Shown: one piece after another, positions 42,506 through 49,999 of the stretch
Layout of the letters: every line of letters starts with the position of its first letter
How positions within the stretch are numbered: the stretch's first letter is position 1
Assembly (NCBI GenBank): GCA_001189275.1
Contig: CP012158.1
Span: forward strand, 186,001 to 250,000
Reading direction: 5' to 3'
From: Pyrobaculum sp. WP30
GTDB taxonomy: Archaea > Thermoproteota > Thermoprotei > Thermoproteales > Thermoproteaceae
DNA: 64,000 bases
Notes under the pieces: generated by a model
What the model saw: only the letters and a program-made list of their open reading frames with translations
Databases searched by the model: none
What the model was told of the DNA's origin: nothing
Made by a program: the position numbers and the translations under genes

Positions 42506-43606
42506 GCATCTCAAATAGAGAATTGAAAGATGGGTCTGATTTGGAAATCATCTCAGAGCCCAAGGTCGCGGCATCTCAAATAGAGAATTGAAAGGCCAGC
42601 TCCTGCAACGCCACCGGTATCACATCTAACTGTATGTGCATCTCAAATAGAGAATTGAAAGAACGTATACGTTATGACTAGATACCGCTCTGGTCGCTGA
42701 TACGCCGCATCTCAAATAGAGAATTGAAAGGGCGCACTTACCCACGGCGCACCCAAAGTGCAGGTCTACGCATCTCAAATAGAGAATTGAAAGCTATGTG
42801 GAGGGCGGCTGTGGTCTTCCCACTGCCCGGATCGCCCAGGAGAACAAGCATCTCAAATAGAGAATTGAAAGGCCCTTCAGGGGCGGGTCAGGACTTGAGA
42901 CACGGCGCATGTTGCATCTCAAATAGAGAATTGAAAGTAGGGTAATAACGAAGGGAGAAAAAAGGGTGGAGTTTTAGGCAAGCATCTCAAATAGAGAATT
43001 GAAAGGTTGCGACAGACATATCGCCTGAGGAGGTGGCATGACCGGCATCTCAAATAGAGAATTGAAAGCCTCCGAGGACGCCGCCAGGAACGCCGCCACC
43101 TTATATCCCGCGCATCTCAAATAGAGAATTGAAAGATCAGCGCATCCGTCAAGTACTGCACCTCAACTTCGACAACGTGCATCTCAAATAGAGAATTGAA
43201 AGTTTCCGCCATCGCCGACAGCGTTCTGGAGCGCGTGCGCCATCTGCATCTCAAATAGAGAATTGAAAGTGACATTGATGAGCTGAGGAAACAAGCACAG
43301 GGATGGGTCGAGAAGTTGCATCTCAAATAGAGAATTGAAAGGCGAGACACCACACCGACATCTTCCCAATCACGTATTCTTCTGCATCTCAAATAGAGAA
43401 TTGAAAGCAACTTCTTGGCAAGCGCCGTGCCGCCGTCTACCGAAACCGTGGCCTCAAATAGAGAATTGAAAGCAACCGCCTTTGTCGGTCACGTATTCCA
43501 TTGTGAACGTGGTTTGGCATCTCAAATAGAGAATTGAAAGCTCCTCCAGCCGCCAAGGCCAGGCTGTGGAGGTACGACGCAGGTATCTCAAATAGAGAAT
43601 TGAAAG
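42506..43606 (+). CRISPR. CRISPR array 2, 17 repeats
   Basis: Same 24-base repeat as array 1, 17 copies, with 16 spacers averaging about 43 bases. The fifteenth repeat lacks two bases (GCCTCAAAT instead of GCATCTCAAAT) and the last begins GTATCTC, marking the old end. Spacer 5 (42794-42847, 54 bases, unusually long) reads on its reverse strand as LLGDPGSGKTTAALHI, a Walker A motif, so its protospacer lies in a P-loop ATPase gene. The array ends 46 bases before the cas4 coding end, and is the one physically linked to the cas genes. Confidence 0.97.
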
Positions 43607-43652
43607 CTCTATCCAGCTATATGGCTTCTATTGTTGTTGGTGTTGTGGCGCA

Positions 43653-44195
43653 CTATTTGCGGTACCAGCATCCGGGGCATTTGTTGGGGTGTGGGCGTGG
43701 TTGTGGGGTGTGTCCTGTGTATATCTGGCGGATTTTGTCGGCGGTGTAGAGGACTAGGGTTTTGAGGTCTTGGGTGAGGGGTATCTCGGCGGTTTCGCCG
43801 GTTTCGGCGTAGTAGATGTAGCCTCTCTGGACTGCCTTGCCGTAGTGGGCCTGGGCGGCGAGCATGTAGGCGCCTAGTTGGGCTTTGTGGGGGGTTGGGA
43901 CGCGGCGGGGTTTGGTGGTGGTTTTTACCTCTAGTGGGGCTGGTCTGCCGTCTATGATGAGGACTGCGTCTATGACGCCGCAGAAGCCTGCCCCTCTGAG
44001 CTGGACTGAGTGTTCCACGGCCTCTGCGCCGAGGGCCTTCGCCACGGCTTCGACGGCCTCTTTCTGTGTTTCTTTGCCTTTTTTCATCCTCTCGGTGGGG
44101 GGCTCGGCGAGGCCCGCTATTACGTAGTAGGCGGCGGCTGGGCAGTAGAGGTACTGCCGTATCAGCGAGGGGTTAATGCAAGGCGGGGCCGTCAT
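43653..44195 (-). CDS. cas4: Cas4 nuclease of the adaptation module, truncated by a nonsense codon
   Basis: Cas4 is a RecB-like, iron-sulfur exonuclease that trims and selects prespacers with Cas1-Cas2. The first cluster cysteine is in LIRQYLYCPAAAYYV. The nuclease core has GVIDAVLIIDGRPAPLEVKT (Asp and ExK) and HKAQLGAYMLA (QxxxY). The C-terminus reads KCPGCWYRK, then TAG (43653-43655), then TGC. The family pattern CPGCxYRxxC therefore places a stop exactly at the residue before the fourth cysteine. Reading on would add about 11 codons to a second TAG at 43617. Cluster assembly should be impaired. It overlaps cas2 by 23 bases. Confidence 0.85.
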   Translation of the reverse strand: MTAPPCINPSLIRQYLYCPAAAYYVIAGLAEPPTERMKKGKETQKEAVEAVAKALGAEAVEHSVQLRGAGFCGVIDAVLIIDGRPAPLEVKTTTKPRRVPTPHKAQLGAYMLAAQAHYGKAVQRGYIYYAETGETAEIPLTQDLKTLVLYTADKIRQIYTGHTPQPRPHPNKCPGCWYRK

Positions 44196-44451
44196 GTCTG
44201 GGGGGCGGGATGGAGCCTATTCTGATCATTGTGTCTAGCGTCTTTTTGTCTATTTTGAGGATTATGACGTCTGCGTTGGCGTTTTTTATGACGCGTCTCA
44301 ACCTCTCGGCGAGCTCCTTCACCAGCGCGGGCGGGAGCCGGCCCACGTAGGCGGACTTTTGAACTCTGGCGAGGCCGAAGGCTTTTAGGGTCTCTGCAAC
44401 TTTGTTCCTCACGTCGTCTTCCGTCACGTCGTAGACCACCACTAAGTACAT
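44173..44451 (-). CDS. cas2: CRISPR-associated Cas2
   Basis: The 92-residue ferredoxin-fold protein forms the central dimer of the Cas1-Cas2 integrase. It starts YLVVVYDVTEDDVRNKVAET with the conserved Asp, continues LARVQKSAYVGRLPPALVKE, and carries the final strand DVIILKIDK. It overlaps cas1 upstream by 10 bases and cas4 downstream by 23 bases, indicating one co-translated adaptation operon read leftward. Confidence 0.93.
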   Translation of the reverse strand: MYLVVVYDVTEDDVRNKVAETLKAFGLARVQKSAYVGRLPPALVKELAERLRRVIKNANADVIILKIDKKTLDTMIRIGSIPPPRHDGPALH

Positions 44452-45326
44452 AGGGCCTTGGCCAGGGCCCGCGCCTCGCGGTGTATCTCCGCCGAGACGG
44501 GCCTCTTGGCGGCCGAGAACTCCTCGAGCACGGCGGCCGCGACGGCGAGGCGCGAGGCGTGGGTGAGGAGACCGTCTTTTGTCTCCAGCCTGTGCCTCAT
44601 CTGGGCCACCACGGCGTCTACCCGGGGCCTCCACTGCTCCATGAAGTCCAAGACGAGGGAGGGCCTCCCCGACTTGTCTACGTGGAGGAACCCAACGTAG
44701 GGGTCCAGCCCAGCCAGCAGTAGGGATTTGAAGCAGAGGGTCTTGAGGATGCCGTAGCCGTAGTTCAGCCCGGCGTTTACTGGGTCCCTCCCTTCTTGGT
44801 CTCTGCCGGGGAAGCCGGTCACCTCTCTGTAGGCGGCCCAGTAGGCCTCCGCCGCCGCGGCCTCGGCCTCCATCACCTTGTGCGGGGTGTCCGCCTTGGC
44901 GAGGGCCTCCTGGGCGGCGCGGATGGCATCGACGTAGTCGGCGTACCGCTGGAGCCTCCGGCGCCAGGACCTTACGTTCTCCAGCTGGCCCCGGATCTTG
45001 AGCCAGACCCACCTCTTGGCGGTTTCCAGCCCCCTCCCGTCGAGGGCGGCTTGGTACTGGCACCTCCTCTTGGCGCCGGTGGCGTCTCCCACAGGTCTCA
45101 TGAAGACGCCTAGGGGCCCGCCCCTCTGGTCGAAGACCGCCACCACGGCGCCTGCCCTGAGGAGCGCCCTCAGCGCCTTGGTGGTTATGGAGATGCCGCC
45201 GGTCAGCAGAAGCACCTCGTCTACCTCGTGTAGCGGGTACTGCCTCGCGCCGTCTTTCCCCTCCACCACCAGGAGGCCCTTCCTGGCCCTGATCCTGGTG
45301 CCGTAGGTGGCCACTACGATCTGCAT
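44442..45326 (-). CDS. cas1: CRISPR-associated integrase Cas1
   Basis: The 294-residue protein has the Cas1 N-terminal beta domain (IRARKGLLVVEGKDGARQYP, VDEVLLLTGGISITTKAL) and the helical catalytic domain. The active-site Glu is in VMEAEAAAAEAYWAAY, the His in GFLHVDKSGRPSLVLD, with the following FMEQWRP. It integrates spacers at the leader end of both arrays. The ATG at 45326 starts 13 bases inside the csa1 3' end. There is no sign of damage, unlike cas4. Confidence 0.95.
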   Translation of the reverse strand: MQIVVATYGTRIRARKGLLVVEGKDGARQYPLHEVDEVLLLTGGISITTKALRALLRAGAVVAVFDQRGGPLGVFMRPVGDATGAKRRCQYQAALDGRGLETAKRWVWLKIRGQLENVRSWRRRLQRYADYVDAIRAAQEALAKADTPHKVMEAEAAAAEAYWAAYREVTGFPGRDQEGRDPVNAGLNYGYGILKTLCFKSLLLAGLDPYVGFLHVDKSGRPSLVLDFMEQWRPRVDAVVAQMRHRLETKDGLLTHASRLAVAAAVLEEFSAAKRPVSAEIHREARALAKALCT

Positions 45327-46186
45327 ATGTGGTAGAAGGGGCAGGTCTTGGGGCACTGGGGCGGGGTGCCGGGGTCTCTGGCGGAGGCCACCACGTCCAC
45401 CGCCTCGTCTCTCGCCTCGAGGAACTTGAGGCGGGGCCCCTCGCCGAGGTGGTAGGCCTGGGCTCTGTACTCCACGGAGCCGTCCACCCAGATCTGGACG
45501 TGTATGCCGTAGTCTATGGGCATGCCGTACTCCGCCTCAATGGCCATGGCGTAGCCCGCCAGCGCCGCGTCGACGTTTTGAGAGGGGCCGAATTTGAACT
45601 CCACAACGGCGCCCAGCGCCACGCCGTCTGCCACCACGTAGCCGAGGCCGAGGGGTGCGCCGTCTACCGCCACCTGTGTGTGTATGGGCGCGGCGTAGAA
45701 GGCGGCTGAGTCCCTGCCCCAGGCGAGGCCGGAGGCCAGTACGTAGTGGTACTCGCCGAGGAGCCTCGCCGCCACGTATCTATAAAGCGCCTCAGCCTTG
45801 GGCTTGAACTCCTCCGGCACAGCCTCGCCGGGGCCGGACATGGGGACACCTGCGTAGACAAACCTTCTGAAGTCCTCCAGCGCCTTGAACAAGGCGGCGT
45901 GGAGGGCGGAGCCCTCTAGGAGGGGCTTCGCGGGCTGGGGCCTCTCTCTGAGCACGTACTTTAGGTATAGGTTTCTGCCGGTGGGGCAGTAGCCGTAGGC
46001 GAAGTCAGACAGCGCGATGCCGAGGTGAGCAGGAGGCCTCACCGGCGGCTTGTCAAAGGACCACCCCCTCAGCTCAGGGGGCGTGTCGGGCTGGCCGCCT
46101 GTTATGCGCACCCGGCGGAGGAGTCTGGCTATCTCCATGAGGGTTAGCACGAAGTTTTGATCAACTCCCCGTATTATCCGTGACAT
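45314..46186 (-). CDS. csa1: Csa1, Cas4-related type I-A adaptation protein
   Basis: The 290-residue RecB-like protein has the nuclease core as AALAGYAMAIEAEYG preceded by LGAVVEFKFGPS (ExK), with cluster cysteines at YGYCPTGRNLYL and near the end in CPKTCPFYHIC. Csa1 forms part of the type I-A adaptation complex with Cas1, Cas2 and Cas4. All four cysteine positions seem present, so Csa1 might partly substitute for the damaged Cas4. It is the first gene of the leftward operon and diverges from csa3 across a 42-base spacer with a palindrome. Confidence 0.85.
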   Translation of the reverse strand: MSRIIRGVDQNFVLTLMEIARLLRRVRITGGQPDTPPELRGWSFDKPPVRPPAHLGIALSDFAYGYCPTGRNLYLKYVLRERPQPAKPLLEGSALHAALFKALEDFRRFVYAGVPMSGPGEAVPEEFKPKAEALYRYVAARLLGEYHYVLASGLAWGRDSAAFYAAPIHTQVAVDGAPLGLGYVVADGVALGAVVEFKFGPSQNVDAALAGYAMAIEAEYGMPIDYGIHVQIWVDGSVEYRAQAYHLGEGPRLKFLEARDEAVDVVASARDPGTPPQCPKTCPFYHICRS

Positions 46187-46209
46187 ACTGCAGTGAAAAG
46201 GCTTAAAAC

Positions 46210-46223
46210 TGCAGGCGCCTGCA
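46210..46223. promoter_or_regulatory. Perfect 14-bp palindrome between csa1 and csa3
   Basis: TGCAGGCGCCTGCA is a perfect palindrome located five bases before the csa3 ATG and within the promoter spacing of csa1. ACTGCAG also occurs at 46188-46194 and 46208-46214. The box GCTTAAAACT lies about 20-28 bases before the csa3 start. A site here is well placed for Csa3 to control itself and the adaptation operon. Confidence 0.6.
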
Positions 46224-46228
46224 ATTAA

Positions 46229-46843
46229 ATGCGCCTCGCCGTCACGCTCAGCTTTGAGAGCACTCTGGTGATTAGGGCCGTGGCGAGGCTCCCCCGTGCC
46301 GACGACTACGTCCTCCTGCGGGCGCAGACCGGCACAGAGGGCGACGTCAAGTCCGCGGAGACCGCCGCCGACGTCATAAAGGCGCTGGGGAGGGGGCGGG
46401 AGTTCGCCGTTGACATCCGCGACTTGGCGAGGGGGATAGAGCAGCTAGCCTCGCTCGACTTCGACGCGGTGGCGCTGGCAGGCGGGCCCAGGTCGCTGGT
46501 CCTCTTGGCTTTTGTGGCGGCTGCGCTGAGGGGCGCCAAGATCTACGTAGTTCCGGAGTACGCGGCTGACCCCTTCGACGCGACTGCTCTGGCCGCCGCC
46601 TTCAAGCTCACCTGCCTAACCCCGGCGAAGCTCAGAGTCTTGGCTGAGGCCGACGGCCCAGCCGACGAGGTGGCGCGGAGACTCGGCATTGACAGCTCCA
46701 CAGCTTACAGGCATCTGGAGGACCTGGCGGAGAGGGATCTCGTAAGGGTTGAGGGCAGTAGGTCGAAGACGTATAGAACCGATACGGTAATTAGGACCCT
46801 TGCCAAAATGTTTTTGCAAAGGTCTACACAGCACCGATATTAG
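46229..46843 (+). CDS. csa3: Csa3, CARF-wHTH regulator of the cas locus
   Basis: The 204-residue protein has an N-terminal CARF/Rossmann domain (LAVTLSFESTLVIRAVARL, AVALAGGPRSLVLLAFVAA) and a C-terminal winged helix (LTPAKLRVLAEADGPADEVA, RRLGIDSSTAYRHLEDLAER). In Sulfolobus, Csa3 proteins bind cas and leader promoters and respond to cyclic oligoadenylate. Position between the two divergent cas operons supports the same role. A perfect palindrome immediately upstream is a likely binding site. Fewer than 50 bases separate it from the interference operon start. Confidence 0.88.
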   Translation: MRLAVTLSFESTLVIRAVARLPRADDYVLLRAQTGTEGDVKSAETAADVIKALGRGREFAVDIRDLARGIEQLASLDFDAVALAGGPRSLVLLAFVAAALRGAKIYVVPEYAADPFDATALAAAFKLTCLTPAKLRVLAEADGPADEVARRLGIDSSTAYRHLEDLAERDLVRVEGSRSKTYRTDTVIRTLAKMFLQRSTQHRY

Positions 46844-46857
46844 TTTTGTATACAGGA

Positions 46858-46872
46858 AAATTTATATATATT
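46858..46872 (+). promoter_or_regulatory. TATA-like promoter of the interference operon
   Basis: AAATTTATATATATT lies 17-31 bases before the csa5 ATG at 46888. It is the only strong promoter-like element ahead of seven overlapping cas genes, so transcription of csa5 through cas6 probably starts here with a leaderless message. Confidence 0.65.
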
Positions 46873-46887
46873 CACTATCATGATCCT

Positions 46888-47319
46888 ATGGTTGGGGGTA
46901 TAGAGATCGATAAAGAAACATTATCTGAATTCACGTCGCTGTTCAAATTCTACATCGATGCGGGGAAATACAGCGTTGTGGATCGGTTTGCCTACGCCAT
47001 AAGTCCAGTAAGTGCGATCTATGCGCTCTACGAAGCTGTCAGAGAGATTAGAAGCGCTCTCGACCGAGCCGTTGAGGTCGAGTATGAAAAAGAAGGCAAA
47101 AAGAACCGCGTCAGGTGTTGCGAATACGAAGAATTTAGAGGCGAATGCAAGTGGCTTGTAGGCGTCGCAGGTGGCGAAAAGAAGTATTGCTGTCTCCCGT
47201 GTCCACATATACCCAGCGATGAAGCTGTGGCGAAGCTTGTGGAGGTTCTGAGGAGAGACGTATCTGTAGCCACAAAAATCGCCGCTATGGCGATGGCGTA
47301 TAGGGCTAGGAGGGAGTAG
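46888..47319 (+). CDS. csa5: Csa5, small subunit of the type I-A effector
   Basis: The 143-residue mostly helical protein opens the interference operon, the expected place for the small subunit of Cascade/I-A. It begins VGGIEIDKETLSEFTSLFKF, contains ISPVSAIYALYEAVREIRSA, and ends DVSVATKIAAMAMAYRARRE. An unusual cysteine cluster (RCCEYEEFRGECKW and KKYCCLPC) could bind zinc or iron-sulfur. The assignment relies on position, size and helical pattern more than on sequence motifs. ATG 46888 fits the TATA-like box. The next gene starts one base after its stop. Confidence 0.7.
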   Translation: MVGGIEIDKETLSEFTSLFKFYIDAGKYSVVDRFAYAISPVSAIYALYEAVREIRSALDRAVEVEYEKEGKKNRVRCCEYEEFRGECKWLVGVAGGEKKYCCLPCPHIPSDEAVAKLVEVLRRDVSVATKIAAMAMAYRARRE

Positions 47320-47320
47320 T

Positions 47321-48310
47321 ATGTTCCTCTCCTTCTCCCTGCGGGTTCTGGTGGATGCCGAAGCCCTAAACATGGTTGAAAGCACTGGCAACTACACGAA
47401 GCACAGGAGGGCCCCTCTGGTGGTCCCCGTGGAGGGCGGGTTCGAAATCCGCTACGTGCCGGCGGTAAGCGGGGAGTCGCTTGCCCACGCTTACCAAGCG
47501 ATTCTGGCGGAACTTGCGAAGGAGCGAAAGTTGCCTGTCTGCGAGAGATGCGCCACAGGCGAGTTTCTTAAACACGCAGAAGATGAGATTTTTGGAGATA
47601 GTGAATGGGAGAAACAGGTTCAGAGCTATGCCAAAAATAAAGACTTCCACAGCGCCGAAAAGACATTGATAACCAACTGCATGGTGGAGGACGTCGGAGG
47701 CTTCCTCTACACCAATGGCAATGTCAAGAGGACTTCACGCGCGGCGTTTGGCTACATGTTGCCAGCCAGAGACTTCGCACAAGCCGCCGCTGTCGAGCCC
47801 CAGTTCCACGTGAGACATGTGCCGTCTCAACCCGAAAGAGGTAAGCAGATGATATACTACGTAGAGACGAGCTCGGCGCTTTACGTTCTAAGCGGCTATT
47901 TGGATATTTGCGGTGTCGGTTGCACCTCCATGATACGGAGAGAGTGTCTGCAAGACGCTGACAAGCGTCGTGAAACCGCGTTAAAGGCGCTAGTGCTAAT
48001 GCTGGCGAATCAGTTATACGGCGCGAAGCGGAGCAGGTTTCTGCCAGCATGGACTGTGGCAAGTGCGGTCTTCGCCGCGGCAAAGTCTCCGTTTATGGTC
48101 ACTCCTGGCCACGTTAAGGACTACATAGACGAGACGATAAAAAGAGCCAAGGCCTATTCCAAGAATTTCGGCGACGAGGTCTTTATCTATTACTACATAA
48201 GGGAGGGTTATGATAAGTCTCCTGCCGAAAGCGGCGGTGAGAAGGTGGCTGCGAATAAGCTTGGACAAATAGAGGAGCTAGCCGGGATGCTGAAATGGAA
48301 GTGCTCATAG
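47321..48310 (+). CDS. cas7: Cas7 (Csa2/DevR family), backbone subunit
   Basis: The 329-residue RRM-fold protein polymerises along the crRNA. The start FLSFSLRVLVDAEALNMVES and YVPAVSGESLAHAYQAILAE are conserved Csa2 blocks, and VCERCATGEFLKH is a cysteine-containing insert. The C-terminal part has FVTPGHVKDYIDETIKRAKA-type helices (with MVTP in this protein). Complete and of normal length. It overlaps cas5 by 16 bases. Confidence 0.88.
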   Translation: MFLSFSLRVLVDAEALNMVESTGNYTKHRRAPLVVPVEGGFEIRYVPAVSGESLAHAYQAILAELAKERKLPVCERCATGEFLKHAEDEIFGDSEWEKQVQSYAKNKDFHSAEKTLITNCMVEDVGGFLYTNGNVKRTSRAAFGYMLPARDFAQAAAVEPQFHVRHVPSQPERGKQMIYYVETSSALYVLSGYLDICGVGCTSMIRRECLQDADKRRETALKALVLMLANQLYGAKRSRFLPAWTVASAVFAAAKSPFMVTPGHVKDYIDETIKRAKAYSKNFGDEVFIYYYIREGYDKSPAESGGEKVAANKLGQIEELAGMLKWKCS

Positions 48311-49014
48311 TCCGTGGGAGACTTCACTGGGGATTTTCGGTAAAGTACCCGCTCCAATCTGCAGCGCAGTTTCCGTTGCTAATCCCGCCGCCTACTACGC
48401 TGGTGGGGGCTCTTGCCTATGGGTGCAACGAAGGTGTTGAAACTTCCGAGGATAGAGTGTCGGCTGCCGCAAGGCTTCTTAATAACGTAAAATGGGCGGC
48501 GTTTGGATTCGACGAAACCCTCCGCGGCTTGCGGCTCTCTTTGTTGGCTGTGGCAGACATGTCGCGGAATATAGCTGCGCCATATGTGCGGAAGGCGGAG
48601 CAGGCACTTTTTGCGGTACAGGCTATGGGGAGAGTATATGCGGCTGGAATGCGCATTAAGATTGTATATCTCGGTGAGGGGCTTTCAAAACTTGTAAAAT
48701 GTGGATGGCAGATCACGCGGATAGGGAGCAAGGAGTCTCTATTTGAGCCGAGTGATGTTGAGCTTCATAAGGTAGAGAGAGTAGATGCAAAAACTTTCGC
48801 CACTTCGCTATATGTGCGTGCAGACGTGGCGAGACCTACTGATCCAAGCAAGGTTACTGAGTGGGAAGTGTGGCCTCTTGCTGAGGGGTCGTTTCACTTC
48901 TGGAGAGGGGGGCCGCAGGAGGTCGTCAAACTTTACCTACCTCTAAGGCTTGAGGAGGTCTCTTACGAGAGTGAAAGGGTAATTAAGTTCGGCGAGGAGC
49001 TCTATGCGCTGTAG
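48295..49014 (+). CDS. cas5: Cas5 (type I-A), crRNA 5'-end binding subunit
   Basis: The 239-residue RAMP protein caps the 5' handle of crRNA. The N-terminus has GRLHWGFSVKYPLQSAAQFP and LLIPPPTTLVGALAYG, the Cas5a signature. A glycine-rich part follows (RVYAAGMRIKIVYLGEGLS). The chain ends EERIKFGEEL-like helical residues. It begins inside the cas7 3' end and overlaps cas8a2 by 11 bases, so stoichiometry is probably set by translational coupling. Confidence 0.85.
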   Translation: MEVLIVRGRLHWGFSVKYPLQSAAQFPLLIPPPTTLVGALAYGCNEGVETSEDRVSAAARLLNNVKWAAFGFDETLRGLRLSLLAVADMSRNIAAPYVRKAEQALFAVQAMGRVYAAGMRIKIVYLGEGLSKLVKCGWQITRIGSKESLFEPSDVELHKVERVDAKTFATSLYVRADVARPTDPSKVTEWEVWPLAEGSFHFWRGGPQEVVKLYLPLRLEEVSYESERVIKFGEELYAL

Positions 49015-49999
49015 CAACCCCCCTCCCAGGGATACGCTTGGCTATATCTTCTATATGCACGCCTGTCCCCAGGGAGTCTCATGGAGCGAAGTGAGAGAGA
49101 GATGTCTCACGGCGGTCGACGAGGCCAGAAAGAGGAATATACGCGTATTTGTCTCAGGTAACGACAGTAGATATGTCGTCGGTGCGATGGCAAAGAACCT
49201 AGGTATAAAAACTGAGGGAGAAGGAAAGACGAAGAAGAAAGGGAAAGGCGGTAGCGAAGTCCTGTTAGATGTGCTTGGGGAGTTCTTTCGACGAGATATG
49301 GACGACCAGAAACACTACGCCATGCCGAATCTATTTAGGGCGACCTACTATGAGAACGACCGGAGTCTTAAGGACGTAGAAATGAAACTTACGGGGACGC
49401 AAGTGGCTCTTTCGTACTGCGGCGCTTTGCTCACATATGTTGGCGATGTATACCGCGGGTTAGAGGGTCAGATATATCTGCTGGCCGACGTGGAGAACCC
49501 AGTAAACTATGATGTTCTTCAAATCCTTGAAAGACTTGTGGAGAAGTACAGAGAGGCGCCGATAAAGGAGGCTAGCTTCGCGTTAAAGAGGCTCTATTTG
49601 TCCGCGTGCGTCGATAGACCTATCGAACCTGTGGAGCTATTCATTGCGAGAGGCAATAGAGCTACGCTTGTTGCGACAACTAGGTTCATGCTTTACGACT
49701 TGCCCGGTAAGGTCAGAGAAGACTTGATGCGGTCTATGGCCTTGCTCTCCAACGACAAGGTGTTTGAGTATGCTACAAAACTCGCAACTTTATTGGAACT
49801 TTTCTTTGAGAGCACATACAGGCAGAGCGGGGGGAAGAAATACAGAAGGGTCGAGTGGCTCTATGAGGCCGGGAGGATATTGGAGTCTTTAGCAAATATG
49901 AAGACTGAGGATAAAGATATGGCGCAAGTCAGGAGGTATGCGGAAATAGTGCGCCCGGCGCTGAGGGACCTCATACATGAAGCTATGTTAGAGATATAA
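49004..49999 (+). CDS. cas8a2: Cas8a2 (Csa4), large subunit of type I-A effector
   Basis: The 331-residue protein is the short large-subunit type used by I-A systems for PAM recognition. Seen segments are GYIFYMHACPQGVSWSEVRE, a charged linker GEGKTKKKGKGG, ALSYCGALLTYVGDVYRG and RLYLSACVDRPIEPVELF. Identity rests on position between cas5 and cas3' and on length, plus a resemblance of the N-terminal DTLGYIFYxH block to Csa4. It ends with TAATG overlapping the helicase start. Confidence 0.75.
   Translation: MRCSNPPPRDTLGYIFYMHACPQGVSWSEVRERCLTAVDEARKRNIRVFVSGNDSRYVVGAMAKNLGIKTEGEGKTKKKGKGGSEVLLDVLGEFFRRDMDDQKHYAMPNLFRATYYENDRSLKDVEMKLTGTQVALSYCGALLTYVGDVYRGLEGQIYLLADVENPVNYDVLQILERLVEKYREAPIKEASFALKRLYLSACVDRPIEPVELFIARGNRATLVATTRFMLYDLPGKVREDLMRSMALLSNDKVFEYATKLATLLELFFESTYRQSGGKKYRRVEWLYEAGRILESLANMKTEDKDMAQVRRYAEIVRPALRDLIHEAMLEI

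Noticed and set aside
46846-46887. Longer Csa5 starting at 46846
   Set aside because: Those 14 codons consist of the TATA-like box itself; ATG 46888 fits leaderless spacing.
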